A stretch of 64,000 nt of DNA from Methylocaldum sp002005105. GTDB lineage: Bacteria; Pseudomonadota; Gammaproteobacteria; Methylococcales; Methylococcaceae. The DNA is taken from the NCBI RefSeq assembly GCF_051027545.1, contig NZ_CP194902.1, forward strand, positions 3,968,001 through 4,032,000, written 5' to 3'. Every line of letters begins with the position of its first letter. The first letter of the stretch is position 1. The position numbers and the translations under genes were made by a program. Positions 18,851-27,072 of this stretch are shown here, one piece after another. The notes beneath the pieces were generated by a model that was given only the letters and a program-made list of their open reading frames with translations, was not told the origin of the DNA and made no database searches.

Positions 18851-19381
18851 TCAACGTCTCGGCGACCGTGCCCGGTCGTGCGGCCGGGTTTTGACGAACA
18901 GGTCGAACCCCATCCAGAGCAATAGCCAGCCGGGCACCTTTTCGATCATGAGCCCGTTCCGAACAATGGACCAGAGCCCGGCTCCGGCAAGCGCCAGCGG
19001 CAACACCGTCCGAAGATCGATCGGAAGCCCTGTCCAGCGGCTCATACGCGTATTCAAATCATCGATCGCTTCAATCACGGTCAAGGGTTCCGCAGTTGCC
19101 GGAACTGCGGAACGTGCACGCATCAGGTCTTCCGCGAGGACATCGATATCCTGAAGCCACTTGAGTATCCCGGCTCTATCGCAGCGGCCGGAATCGTAAT
19201 GGACCGTAACGCTTCCGGTGGTCGGATTGACGTACACTCCGGAAATCTCGCGCTTTGCTTCCAAATCGCCCTTTATTCGATTCAGTAATGCCGGGTTGCG
19301 ATAGGTACCGCGAGATTTTATTCGCAGCCGGCCCGGCACGGCGCTGACGATCCGGGCTTGATGAGTTGCGGGTGAGTTCAT
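18851..19381 (-). CDS. HMA-like domain membrane protein
   Basis: About 176 residues from ATG 19381, with GGAG 11 bases upstream; the frame is open to 19516. Residues about 5-75 (ARIVSAVPGRLRIKSRG, GVYVNPTTGSVTVHYD) resemble the HMA_2 fold found at the N-terminus of some P-type ATPases, but the metal-binding CxxC is absent. The C-terminus has two hydrophobic segments (VLPLALAGAGLWSIV and VPGWLLLWMGFDLFV). Function is unknown. It does not look like a truncated ATPase because it ends in a normal basic tail. Confidence 0.7.
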   Translation of the reverse strand: MNSPATHQARIVSAVPGRLRIKSRGTYRNPALLNRIKGDLEAKREISGVYVNPTTGSVTVHYDSGRCDRAGILKWLQDIDVLAEDLMRARSAVPATAEPLTVIEAIDDLNTRMSRWTGLPIDLRTVLPLALAGAGLWSIVRNGLMIEKVPGWLLLWMGFDLFVKTRPHDRARSPRR

Positions 19382-19710
19382 GAGGCCGTTGTCTCCAATC
19401 GGATCGTGCCCAATACCATTGAGACAGTGATTCCTAATGGCAATCTCCCGCTCCCCACCTAGTCCTCGATCGACAGAGAGAGGTCCGCCGCAGAGCCTCA
19501 AAACGCTCGTTGCCAATCACTTTAGTGCCATGCCGAACCTATTCCGGCAGACCGAAACGCACAGATTCCGAAGTTATCGGCAGGGTCAATTCCATCGTCC
19601 GGATCATCGCGGCAACAGCGCCGGGGACCCCGACCCGCATGTGTATCGATTAGAGCGTTTTTCATCCCGGTGTACGGATTCGTGTCGGGCGGGAAGAACG
19701 TCGGTCGGCA

Positions 19711-19881
19711 ATCCCTTCCCAATCGCAAACGGTCGCTTTAGCCGCGACCCTTCCAATCGCAAACGGTCGCTTTAGCCGCGACCCTTCCAATCGCAAACGG
19801 TCGTCCTGGGAGCGCCAGGACGCCCCTTCCCACAAAGTCCTTTGCCGAGCCGATAAGTCGGCAAGGGATTGCCGACCTACA
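19711..19881. repeat. Hairpin-module array 1
   Basis: Three successive units share the linker AATCGCAAACGG, usually preceded by CCCTTCC, and each is followed by a hairpin. Hairpins 1 and 2 (19731-19749, 19765-19783) pair GGTCGC with GCGACC around loop TTTAGCC. Hairpin 3 (19802-19822) pairs CGTCCTG with CAGGACG around loop GGAGCGC. The array ends in a hairpin with GTCGGCAAGGGATTGCCGAC (19858-19877). A partial match to the same end motif, GGTCGGCAATCC, precedes it at 19703. It is the same family as the array at 24438-24823. Confidence 0.85.
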
Positions 19882-19975
19882 TATTGGACTCCCTGACACC
19901 GAATCGGAAAATTCTCTAAGGCGTTTCGCCCCACAGCAATCTCGTGCGTCGGCCCGAGCTTCAGTTGCCTTCCGC

Positions 19976-20223
19976 TCATCCACAATTTCCGTGGACAACC
20001 CTGTGGATAAGTCCGTGGACAAAGCTTGCCGATATCGGCTGTTCAAGCCCTTACATTAAGCTGACCAAGTTCTTTACAGAATGGCGCGCCATTATCACTT
20101 ATTGACATATCTCACTGATATTACGCAACTTTTTAAGGCGCAAACTTCAAATCAAGCACTTATGCTCTGCCTGTAAGTGACGGCTTACACAGAATACGCA
20201 TGTCAAGTCTTGACAGTGGATAA
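19976..20223. promoter_or_regulatory. Cluster of DnaA-box-like sites with adjacent AT-rich DNA
   Basis: One exact DnaA box TGTGGATAA (20002-20010) is flanked at exactly 12-base intervals by CGTGGACAA (19990 and 20014). An inverted near-match TCATCCACA lies at 19976 and AGTGGATAA at 20215. The DNA at 20050-20160 is AT-rich. The layout resembles part of a bacterial replication origin or a DnaA-titration site. There is no dnaA, dnaN, gidA or parAB gene in the window, so it is only a candidate. Confidence 0.4.
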
Positions 20224-20463
20224 CTTCGAGAAAAAAGCCGAAAAAGCGAGACGCAAGGAAAAAAATGTGGAGTAAGTCATGCGAGTGCGCTGTCGATTCG
20301 GCAGGCCGGACGCTCGAGCAACTTATCGGTATGCGACCGGACGCTACAATAAAGCTCGAGTTGTATTATGCGCGCACAGTCCCCATGATAAATCGAACGG
20401 CGGCGCCCCATCACGCGGATGGCGGATGAGACCGCGACACCGGATCAGAAGGAAAAACAAATC

Positions 20464-21558
20464 ATGAAAACGGCAAGCGTATATCGGAACTATTATCGCC
20501 AAAGAACAGCAAATCAATGGCAGAAGATCGAAGCGGAGATCGGCGATCCCGGAGCGATCCGGCCGTTCCTGGCCGGCAATTGGAAAATGAACGTGATCCC
20601 ACGGTCCGGCGTCGCGCTCGCCGCAAGAATCTTCGATCTTTGCAAAGGCGTAAAAGACGTCGATATCGGCTTAGCTCCTCCCTTCACCGGACTCTCTACG
20701 CTAGCCGATTACATCAAGCCGGATTTTCTCCGGACGGAATACGGCCTTGGGCGGAACGTATTCCTGCTGGCACAGGACACGTTCTTCGAATCCAAAGGCG
20801 CGTTTACCGGAGAGATCTCAGCCGAAATGCTCGCGTCGATCGGCGTCGACCGCGTCATCATCGGACATTCGGATCGCCGGACCAATCTCGGCAAATATTT
20901 CGGATTCGGACCCAGCATCGCAAAACGGTTATCCAAAAGTTTTCTCTTGCAGGAATTGGAGCTGCTCAGGACCAAGGACGACGCCGATCGGCAAATTCTC
21001 GCGGCCCTCGAACACTTGGCCTCGGAAGCAAACCAAGACGTTTTGACGGGGATACAGCGGTTTCTGGAAGAAGAGCTGATCGAGCGGGCCGGCGAGAGCG
21101 ACGAAGTCATACAGAAAAAGGTTCAGGCTTCCTTGGCCCACGGACTTCAGGTGATCCTCTGCGTCGGCGAAAACAAGGAAGCCAGAGAAACCCATGAGAC
21201 CTTCAATCTGCTGGATCGGCAGTTAAGACTGGCGTTTGAGGTCGTCTCGCCGAGGACCGCGAGCGAAGTCGTGATTGCCTACGAACCCGTCTGGGCCGTC
21301 GGAGAGGGCGCAAAACCCGCAAAACTGGAACAGATCAGCGAAGTGCACGACTTTATCAGGAATTTGATCATGGACCTGTACGGCGAGCAAATCGCATCGA
21401 CGATCCGAATTCTGTATGGCGGAAACGTGAAACCCGACAATATCGCCGAGATCATGAGTATTGCAGGGGTAGACGGCGCCTTGGTGGGCGGAGCGAGTCT
21501 AAAAGCATGGGATTTCGCGCAAATCATCCGGTTTGGCTTGGAATGCCTCTGTTATTGA
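20464..21558 (+). CDS. tpiA: Triosephosphate isomerase with long insertion
   Basis: The enzyme interconverts dihydroxyacetone phosphate and glyceraldehyde-3-phosphate. From ATG 20464 (AAGGA upstream) the protein has 364 residues, versus about 250 usual. Catalytic positions are present: K41 in GNWKMN, H135 in IGHSDRR (GHSERR in most), E274 in YEPVWAVG. The phosphate site YGGNVKPDN and GALVGGASLK are also present. The extra length is an N-terminal extension of about 30 residues and an insertion of about 65 residues (145-210) just after the catalytic histidine loop, rich in charged helix-forming residues. An in-frame ATG at 20419 would add 15 more residues. No other glycolytic gene is adjacent. 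Confidence 0.9.
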   Translation: MKTASVYRNYYRQRTANQWQKIEAEIGDPGAIRPFLAGNWKMNVIPRSGVALAARIFDLCKGVKDVDIGLAPPFTGLSTLADYIKPDFLRTEYGLGRNVFLLAQDTFFESKGAFTGEISAEMLASIGVDRVIIGHSDRRTNLGKYFGFGPSIAKRLSKSFLLQELELLRTKDDADRQILAALEHLASEANQDVLTGIQRFLEEELIERAGESDEVIQKKVQASLAHGLQVILCVGENKEARETHETFNLLDRQLRLAFEVVSPRTASEVVIAYEPVWAVGEGAKPAKLEQISEVHDFIRNLIMDLYGEQIASTIRILYGGNVKPDNIAEIMSIAGVDGALVGGASLKAWDFAQIIRFGLECLCY

Positions 21559-22337
21559 GCCCCGCTGTGGCGGCTCACTCAGCTCCGGCAGTTCTCATAT
21601 CGGTGCCGTGTAATTGCTTCGGCACAAAGATCGATTTTCGACAAATGCAGTCCGTAGGATGTACTGATCATCGGGAAGTGCCCTTCGACTGAGCTCAGGA
21701 CAGGCATCGTTCGCGATCGATGGGGGCTCATGCCGTACAATCCCTGTCCGGCGCCCTATGGGCGGCTTTGCCGTGCACCAGTTCGTCGGGAGCGAACTGG
21801 AACGTGCGAAGCACGGCCCGGAGGGCGAGTTTCAGGAGTGAGACGAGTAAATCGGCCTCGCCGCGCTACGCTGTCCCGCTTCGCTCGCGAGTCCAGGGCA
21901 GCCCGTCCTACGCAGGCTGCCGTTGGAAAAACAGAAAGCCGCACAAAACAGGATTCGATTAAACTGCCGGAGCAATATTCGCCTTCCAATAATCCCCTGG
22001 CTCCCGATAAACTGGGAAATTACGTCGGACTGTGGGAGTATAGCGCTTAGTATATTCTTGAGGCCTATACCTGGTATTGCAGATCTTTTGTCGTTGCCTG
22101 GCGTATTCTTAACGTGCTATGCCTTCGCGTTCGGCCAGAAAATATCAAGCTTGAATTGAGATTTGAATCTAAATGGTAGATCAAGACTCGCGACAGAACG
22201 ACCATGATCTATAAAGATTAATCCCGTGGCGGGTCTTCTTGTAGCGGATCGGCCCTTTCTTCTATACCAGCTTCGATCAAGAAGCCAGCCTTCCCCTCGA
22301 ACCGCTCGGTAGAATCTCGCGAATCGTTCACGGAAGT
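21559..22337. other. Intergenic region, no gene seen
   Basis: About 780 bases. Open frames at 21720-22159 are unsupported. The stretch 21740-21930 contains several imperfect GC-rich palindromes and looks like degraded repeat DNA. No RNA gene was recognised. Confidence 0.4.
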
Positions 22338-22508
22338 TCACTCCATCAATTTGAAAAAGCTTTTCGGCGCTCCGCATATCGGGCATTCCCAATCATCGGG
22401 AATGTCTTCCCAACGAGTGCCCGGCGCAATACCACTGTCGGGATCGCCTTGTGCTTCATCATAGATGTGTTCGCATTCCAAACAATGGTATTTCTTGAAA
22501 TCCGACAT
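22338..22508 (-). CDS. Rubredoxin
   Basis: A small one-iron electron carrier of 56 residues. The start is ATG 22508, giving MSDFKKYHCLECEHIYDEAQ; the longer frame to 22601 adds a non-homologous hydrophobic stretch. The iron site comprises CLEC and CPICG with the usual spacing, and WEDIPDDWECP is typical of the family. The gene lies downstream of the WGR-protein gene on the same strand. The redox partner is not identifiable from context. Confidence 0.93.
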   Translation of the reverse strand: MSDFKKYHCLECEHIYDEAQGDPDSGIAPGTRWEDIPDDWECPICGAPKSFFKLME

Positions 22509-22597
22509 AAAAGCTCTCAGTTCCAATAAAGGTTTCAGGATACAGAAAAGAAGGATGAGCCACTCAAGCAATATCGATTCGCGCGCGATGAAGCGAG

Positions 22598-22846
22598 TCA
22601 TACCGACACCGGCTCATATCCTCGCCGCTTACGCTGATTGCGAACGTTCGACAACTTCGCGACCGCATCGTCGTATGACGGGCACGGCATATGTTTCATC
22701 CGGCCCATAGGCGACCCACGACGCCCCCAGATTCGGGTCAGTACCCAATCGCCCCACAGGTCCTGTTGTAGATGAATCTCGTAATACCGGGATTCCTTCT
22801 CCCAACGCAGTCGAACGGGCGCCGTTTCGGATGACTCGTCAGTCAT
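22598..22846 (-). CDS. WGR domain protein
   Basis: An 82-residue protein consisting almost only of a WGR domain: SRYYEIHLQQDLWGDWVLTR followed by IWGRRGS. WGR domains occur in PARPs and in small stand-alone bacterial proteins, where they are thought to bind nucleic acid. It lies directly upstream of rubredoxin on the same strand. The small size is normal for stand-alone members. Confidence 0.85.
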   Translation of the reverse strand: MTDESSETAPVRLRWEKESRYYEIHLQQDLWGDWVLTRIWGRRGSPMGRMKHMPCPSYDDAVAKLSNVRNQRKRRGYEPVSV

Positions 22847-23083
22847 GGAGTATGCAACGGAATATCGAGAAGAATGAATCGCACCCTAACACATAGCGCC
22901 CGAATGACCAACCGAGTACAACGGGGGTCCGATTTGTCGCGCGTTGTGACGCATTCGACACGTCCCTTGAACATCAAAAGTCCGGATACCGCCGGCGATG
23001 GGCAATGCTACCGCCAACCCGTTTGTCTCATCGGCAGCTGCTTTGCCCATCGCCACTTTGTTCATAACCGGAAAAGATAAAAC

Positions 23084-23290
23084 CTAATTGGCATCATTTA
23101 CTCCGAGCGTAACCATCTCTGGCCATACCCAGGTCCTGGTTCCCGCCGGTATAGTTCCGGTATCCATGACACATGGCGAGATTAATATAATATGAAAGAA
23201 GGGTTCTCCATACTTTTTGCCAACACCAGTAATTCTGGCAATACAATGACAGTTATTGAATGTAGCATTAACTATGGCACCTGGTTTCAT
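23084..23290 (-). CDS. Hypothetical small protein
   Basis: 68 residues starting MKPGAIVNATFNNCHCIARI and containing TWVWPEMVTLGVND. AGGG lies about 8 bases before the ATG. Composition is protein-like with beta-rich character. No family is recognised. Confidence 0.45.
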   Translation of the reverse strand: MKPGAIVNATFNNCHCIARITGVGKKYGEPFFHIILISPCVMDTGTIPAGTRTWVWPEMVTLGVNDAN

Positions 23291-23744
23291 ATGGGTAATC
23301 CCTAATTGGTTTCACAGTCAATTTATGAGATCACTCCAAGTGAGTGGAGTTCATCGAAGATCACGCCTGTCCGGCATCAGTTAGGCTGAAAAAATGAAGC
23401 TCACATTTCATAAAATAACAGAAATCGAGGACCGCAATAAAGCAGGCCCGAAACTCCAAGGCGATGCTGCGAGGCTGATCAAAGAGGACAGATTGAGAGC
23501 AGCGGATGCCGAGAAGATGCGCTGTCGTCAGCAGCGGTCAGGCGTTATATCTGCGCTCGAGCGGGGAGCACTTTGACGCATGATTCAGCAACCTGCGCAA
23601 CGCGTCCAAACCGCAGCACGCTGAAAATCGCACAGCAGCCACGTCGATACTCCATGATAAAGAAACGTTCAAGGCGTGATTGTCAGCAAAAACTTTGGCC
23701 CACGTCCGATGCCTATATTATGAAAGCTCGATAGAAGAAAGCTT
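23291..23744. other. Intergenic region, no confident gene
   Basis: The 60-residue frame at 23394-23576 (plus strand) has no clear ribosome binding site and was not accepted. No repeat or RNA was recognised. Confidence 0.4.
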
Positions 23745-24122
23745 ATGATTCGATTGACATTCGACAGCGGCGCGGGAGGTCGGCCCGAACAGATCGGACC
23801 GGCGCCCTGGTTTCGCGTCGGCGGCAACGCCATTCGCCAAGGGCCGCAAGGAAGCATCGTGGCAGCCTATCGCAATCATTTTTGGGAAACTCAAGGCCGA
23901 CACTTTACGCGATACGACTGCAAAGAGCCGGTGCGAATCTCGTTTGAGAATGCCACTGGCGAACCATCGGAGTGGTTCGGACCGTTTGCTTATGTTTCAT
24001 GCGTGGACGGCGTGGTATATGCCGAGGAACAGCTGTTCGCCAAATTTCAAGAAGAAACGGTCATTTGGCATTGTTATTCTACCGATACCTACTGGCCTGT
24101 CCTGATGCTTAGCCCGCCATAA
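23745..24122 (+). CDS. Hypothetical protein
   Basis: 125 residues with balanced, globular composition (WFRVGGNAIRQGPQGSIVA, WHCYSTDTYWPVLML). GAAGAAAG precedes the ATG. No signal peptide or membrane segment is visible, and no family is recognised. It ends 35 bases from the 3' end of the PsiE-like remnant on the other strand. Confidence 0.6.
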   Translation: MIRLTFDSGAGGRPEQIGPAPWFRVGGNAIRQGPQGSIVAAYRNHFWETQGRHFTRYDCKEPVRISFENATGEPSEWFGPFAYVSCVDGVVYAEEQLFAKFQEETVIWHCYSTDTYWPVLMLSPP

Positions 24123-24157
24123 AAAGACCGAATAAAATCCCGGACTTCCTCTCCGTC

Positions 24158-24421
24158 TTATACCGCCTCTCGGATTAGCCCGTAAGTCAGACCCAAAACC
24201 AGGGTAATCGCTGCCAACCCCAGCAGATGACCGGCACTCACGTCTTGAACTTCGAGAATAATGAACTTGCGAACTACGGCCAAAAGGGCAATCAGCGCGA
24301 CCAGAATGGTCAATCCGATCACGATCGTCAGGACAAACGCAACCAGACTCTCGAAACGCTAGTAGTAGGAAAGAATCGCCCATTCCTCCTTCGTCGCTTT
24401 CCACCCATTAGAGATCTGCAT
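24158..24421 (-). pseudogene. PsiE-like membrane protein interrupted by an amber codon
   Basis: Translated through one TAG (24359-24361), the frame gives 87 residues: MQISNGWKATKEEWAILSYY, stop, RFESLVAFVLTIVIG, then LLAVVRKFIILEVQDVSAG and LGLTYGLIREAV. The two hydrophobic segments and the VRKFIILEV region match small proteins of the phosphate-starvation-inducible PsiE family. In related proteins the residue before RFE is often glutamine, so CAG to TAG is the likely change. The ATG at 24421 lies just inside the end of hairpin array 2. A downstream restart is possible. The family call is from memory. Confidence 0.6.
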
Positions 24422-24437
24422 TATCGACTCAAGCTTT

Positions 24438-24823
24438 CGTAGGTCGGCAATCCTTTGCCAATCGCAAACGGTCGCTTTAGTCGCGACCCTTCCGACGAAG
24501 ACGTTCGGTCGGGACGTGGCGTCGGGAAGGGGGGCTTCGGCGCTCCAATCGCAAACGGTCATCCCAGGAGCGCTGGGATGACCCTTCCAATCGCAAACGG
24601 CCTGGCCGGGAGCGCCGGCCAGCCCCTTCCCGAAGACGCCGTTTGCGATTGGAAGGGGGACTTTGGTGCTCCCAAAGTTCCCGTTTGCGATTGGAAGGGG
24701 GACTTTGGTGCTCCCAAAGTTCCCGTTTGCGATTGGAAGGGGCCGATTAAAGGCCCGTTTGCGATTGGAAGGGTCGCGGCTAAAGCGACCGTTTGCGATT
24801 GGGAAAGGATTCCCGACCTACTC
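24438..24823. repeat. Hairpin-module array 2
   Basis: About eight modules separated by a constant linker. It reads CCAATCGCAAACGG in the left half and its reverse complement CCGTTTGCGATTGG in the right half, so the whole array is roughly palindromic around 24630. Hairpin stems differ but remain fully paired. GGTCATCCCA/TGGGATGACC (24557-24583) and CTGGCCG/CGGCCAG (24602-24622) share loop GGAGCGC. ACTTTG/CAAAGT (two tandem copies, 24655-24722) has loop GGAGCAC. GGCC/GGCC and GGTCGC/GCGACC have loops TTTAATC and TTTAGCC. The ends carry GTAGGTCGGCAATCC (24439) and GGATTCCCGACCTAC (about 24807-24821). Confidence 0.85.
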
Positions 24824-24843
24824 GCGAATGCCCGTACAGTAGG

Positions 24844-25298
24844 CATGAAAATGCTCTAAGTACATTCAGGGAAGTCTTGCGGCATAGGCAACCTGCAGGA
24901 CAACCCCGCCAATCAAGCCAATCAGTCGAGATTCCGCAAATATTTGCGGAATGTACTTAGCGCGCAACTGCGCGTAAACGTTTTAAACGATATCTTCGGC
25001 TGTACATTCGCTGCCCCAATCCGCCATTCGACGCAAGAATTGCGGAGTGGCATGCAAGCGTCTCCCGCGCCAATTCTGGATGGGTCTCACGGGTTTACAA
25101 TTCAAGGCGGAAATAAGCAGGCAACACTCCGTTGCCTTCCGGATGCCGGTTTTCGACTCCCGGAATGATTACGATAACGACAGACCGCCCTTATGATGTC
25201 TTCCGTTTACGGTGCTCTGTCGCTTTCCCCATTTTTATTGATTTTCACCGAGACGGGCCAAATAGCGGACAACCCCAGATACCCGTAGAGAAAACCTC
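24844..25298. other. Intergenic region, no gene seen
   Basis: The open frame 24944-25168 (plus strand) has no ribosome binding site or recognisable content. The last 60 bases precede the small secreted-protein gene and probably hold its promoter. Confidence 0.35.
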
Positions 25299-25601
25299 AT
25301 GAAATACTGGCCCTTGTTTTTGACATTCACCCTACCGCTCTGCCTCCATGCCGAAGAGCGTCCGGTCAATTACTGCAAAGATCCGCAAAAAACGGCCGAA
25401 TGGGAAAAGAACCTCGCCGACACCCCGGAAGATCCGCTAATCATCAAGCTTTATGCCCTACGAATCGGGCTCTGCAAAATGGTCGACGAAGGTAAAGTCG
25501 AGCTCGATGAAGCCATCCGGATCTGGGATATCGAGCACGCGCGAAGCGTCAACGAGCGGCTGCTGGATGAAATGAAGCGCGGCCGGAAACGAACGCTCTG
25601 A
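25299..25601 (+). CDS. Small periplasmic hypothetical protein
   Basis: 100 residues. The N-terminus MKYWPLFLTFTLPLCLHA is a signal peptide with a probable cleavage site after CLHA. The mature part has two cysteines (VNYCKDP and IGLCKMV), is otherwise charged and mostly helical, and ends in KRGRKRTL. No family is recognised. An exported helical protein with one possible disulfide is the most that can be said. Confidence 0.65.
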   Translation: MKYWPLFLTFTLPLCLHAEERPVNYCKDPQKTAEWEKNLADTPEDPLIIKLYALRIGLCKMVDEGKVELDEAIRIWDIEHARSVNERLLDEMKRGRKRTL

Positions 25602-25978
25602 ACTACAGGACATCGGTCGAGCAATGAACGCCAGCGCCCTCCGTTAGCAACGTACGTCTTTACGGTTGCGAGTCGGATGATGGCAGTCGTAAGCGTTCTA
25701 TCCAGAATTTTGAAATGATTCAGAAATCGACCGCCCGGTACTTCCAGCATCTTCCCAATCCCTTCGATTTGGATGGAAAGCCATAAGCTCAGCCCGTCTT
25801 TGCTTGGAATTAGGGAAAAGCGTTTTCACTCGTCCGGCGACGATCTAGTGATCCGGCACTACGTAACTTTCCACTACGGCGGCGATAATCCGGCAAGGCG
25901 AACCGATGGCGGCCAGCGGCACCCGGGTTCAGGTTTCCGGCTACCACCGTCTCTCAGCCAAAAAATGCTTGGCCTACA

Positions 25979-26184
25979 TTACGGATTACAGTTGAGAACG
26001 GTATCGCCCTGATCGGCTGCACAGACGTCACGGTCGGCGTGAGGGCCGCCGTTGACCGTATCGTTGCCGCGGATATGGTCTATGACGCCCACGTCTTGCG
26101 CGGACGCCCCTATCAGAACATCGGGTTTGCCATCGCCATTCACATCCCCTACCCAGCCACGCCTTGGCCGAACTGGGCATAGGC
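25979..26184 (-). pseudogene. Remnant of FG-GAP repeat / calcium-binding-type protein
   Basis: On the minus strand, AYAQFGQGVAG (26184 to about 26153) is followed in another frame by VGDVNGDGKPDVLIGASAQD (26152 downwards), then RGNDTVNGG and a stop at 25979. Together these are a clear FG-GAP (integrin alpha-like) repeat joined to a GNDTVNGG calcium-binding-like turn, broken by a frameshift at about 26152. This is the C-terminal end of a once larger secreted protein. The rest of 25602-26590 holds no intact gene. Confidence 0.6.
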
Positions 26185-26593
26185 CTGAGGTAACGGGTCA
26201 TCTAGGAACAGTTATGAAGGCCACGATTCGTCACCACTCGGAAATGCTTCCATGCGGCGCTTGCCTGATTAATGAGACTTTCAAGGCGGGAAGGGAGTTG
26301 CGTGAAGGATCCGGCTGGACGCCTTCGAATGCGCGCATTTTGGGGAAAGAAAGACGGCTACTACTCAGGAAGAAAGCTGACTTAGAGGCGCTGCGGGCGG
26401 ATGCGCCGAACTCTCAAGGCCACGGTAACGAATGCACACCGGCCGCCCCGTCCTCAAAATCTGCCCAGTCGCACGGTTCCCGAACTCCGGCCAGGCACTC
26501 ACGTTGAACCCGATCGACCACCCGCTGCCGCGCCGCCGGATTGGCCGCGCGACCTCAAAAAACTTTTGCGCAAAATTTGGGCAGCACGCCAAA

Positions 26594-26625
26594 ATAAAAA
26601 AGGCCTGCATCGCTGCAAGCCTTTG
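26594..26625 (-). terminator. Rho-independent terminator after tRNA-Lys
   Basis: On the minus strand AAAGGCTTGCA, GCGA, TGCAGGCCTTT form a hairpin followed by TTTATTTT, directly downstream of the tRNA. Confidence 0.85.
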
Positions 26626-26632
26626 ATATTCC

Positions 26633-26708
26633 TGGTGGGCCGTGCTGGATTCGAACCAGCGACCACTGCATTAAAAGTGCAATGCTCTACCGACTGAGCT
26701 AACGGCCC
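26633..26708 (-). tRNA. tRNA-Lys (anticodon UUU)
   Basis: A 76-nucleotide cloverleaf starting GGGCCGTTAGCTCAG and ending CGGCCC plus encoded ACCA. The anticodon loop CTTTTAA (UUU anticodon) lies between TTGCA and TGCAG. The T-arm has GGTTCGAATCC. The acceptor stem pairs GGGCCG with CGGCCC. It is followed by a clear terminator. Confidence 0.97.
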
Positions 26709-27072
26709 AAAGAAGCGGAAATTATAATGACTGATTTCTTGTTCTTCAAGTCCATTACAAATGCTCTTTGCAATCCGCGACGGATCGAAGATCGGAATGA
26801 GCATTCATAATCTCTGGGCTTTCGTGTGCCTTCGATGGAAGGGATAATCACGGCTTCTCCCGCTTGCACCGCCGGCCCCACTCTGTCTCACTGTCTTTCC
26901 AGATATCCATGGCGCGCCTGAAATCCCCGCGCGCGTAACATTGCGTTATCCTAACCTGCCTGACAATTACTAAATCTACCAAACTATCGGCTATCGACCG
27001 GTCTTTTCCGGTCGTCGCATGAATCAATGTGGTGATCTGCGATTACCGCCATTACCGAAACTGCGCCGAGCT

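Noticed and set aside
21720..22159. Open frames in the tpiA-rubredoxin gap
   Set aside because: Low-complexity Arg/Ser-rich translations in several overlapping frames; typical of noncoding GC-rich DNA.
22874..23080. 68-residue plus-strand open frame
   Set aside because: No start signal and basic random-looking composition.
24438..24823. CRISPR array
   Set aside because: Repeats are separated by self-complementary hairpins rather than unique spacers, linkers change orientation half-way, lengths are irregular, and there are no cas genes.
24455..24859. 134-residue open frame in the array
   Set aside because: Its protein is only the translated repeat (repeating VCDWKG pattern), with no ribosome binding site; it is an artefact of repeat periodicity.
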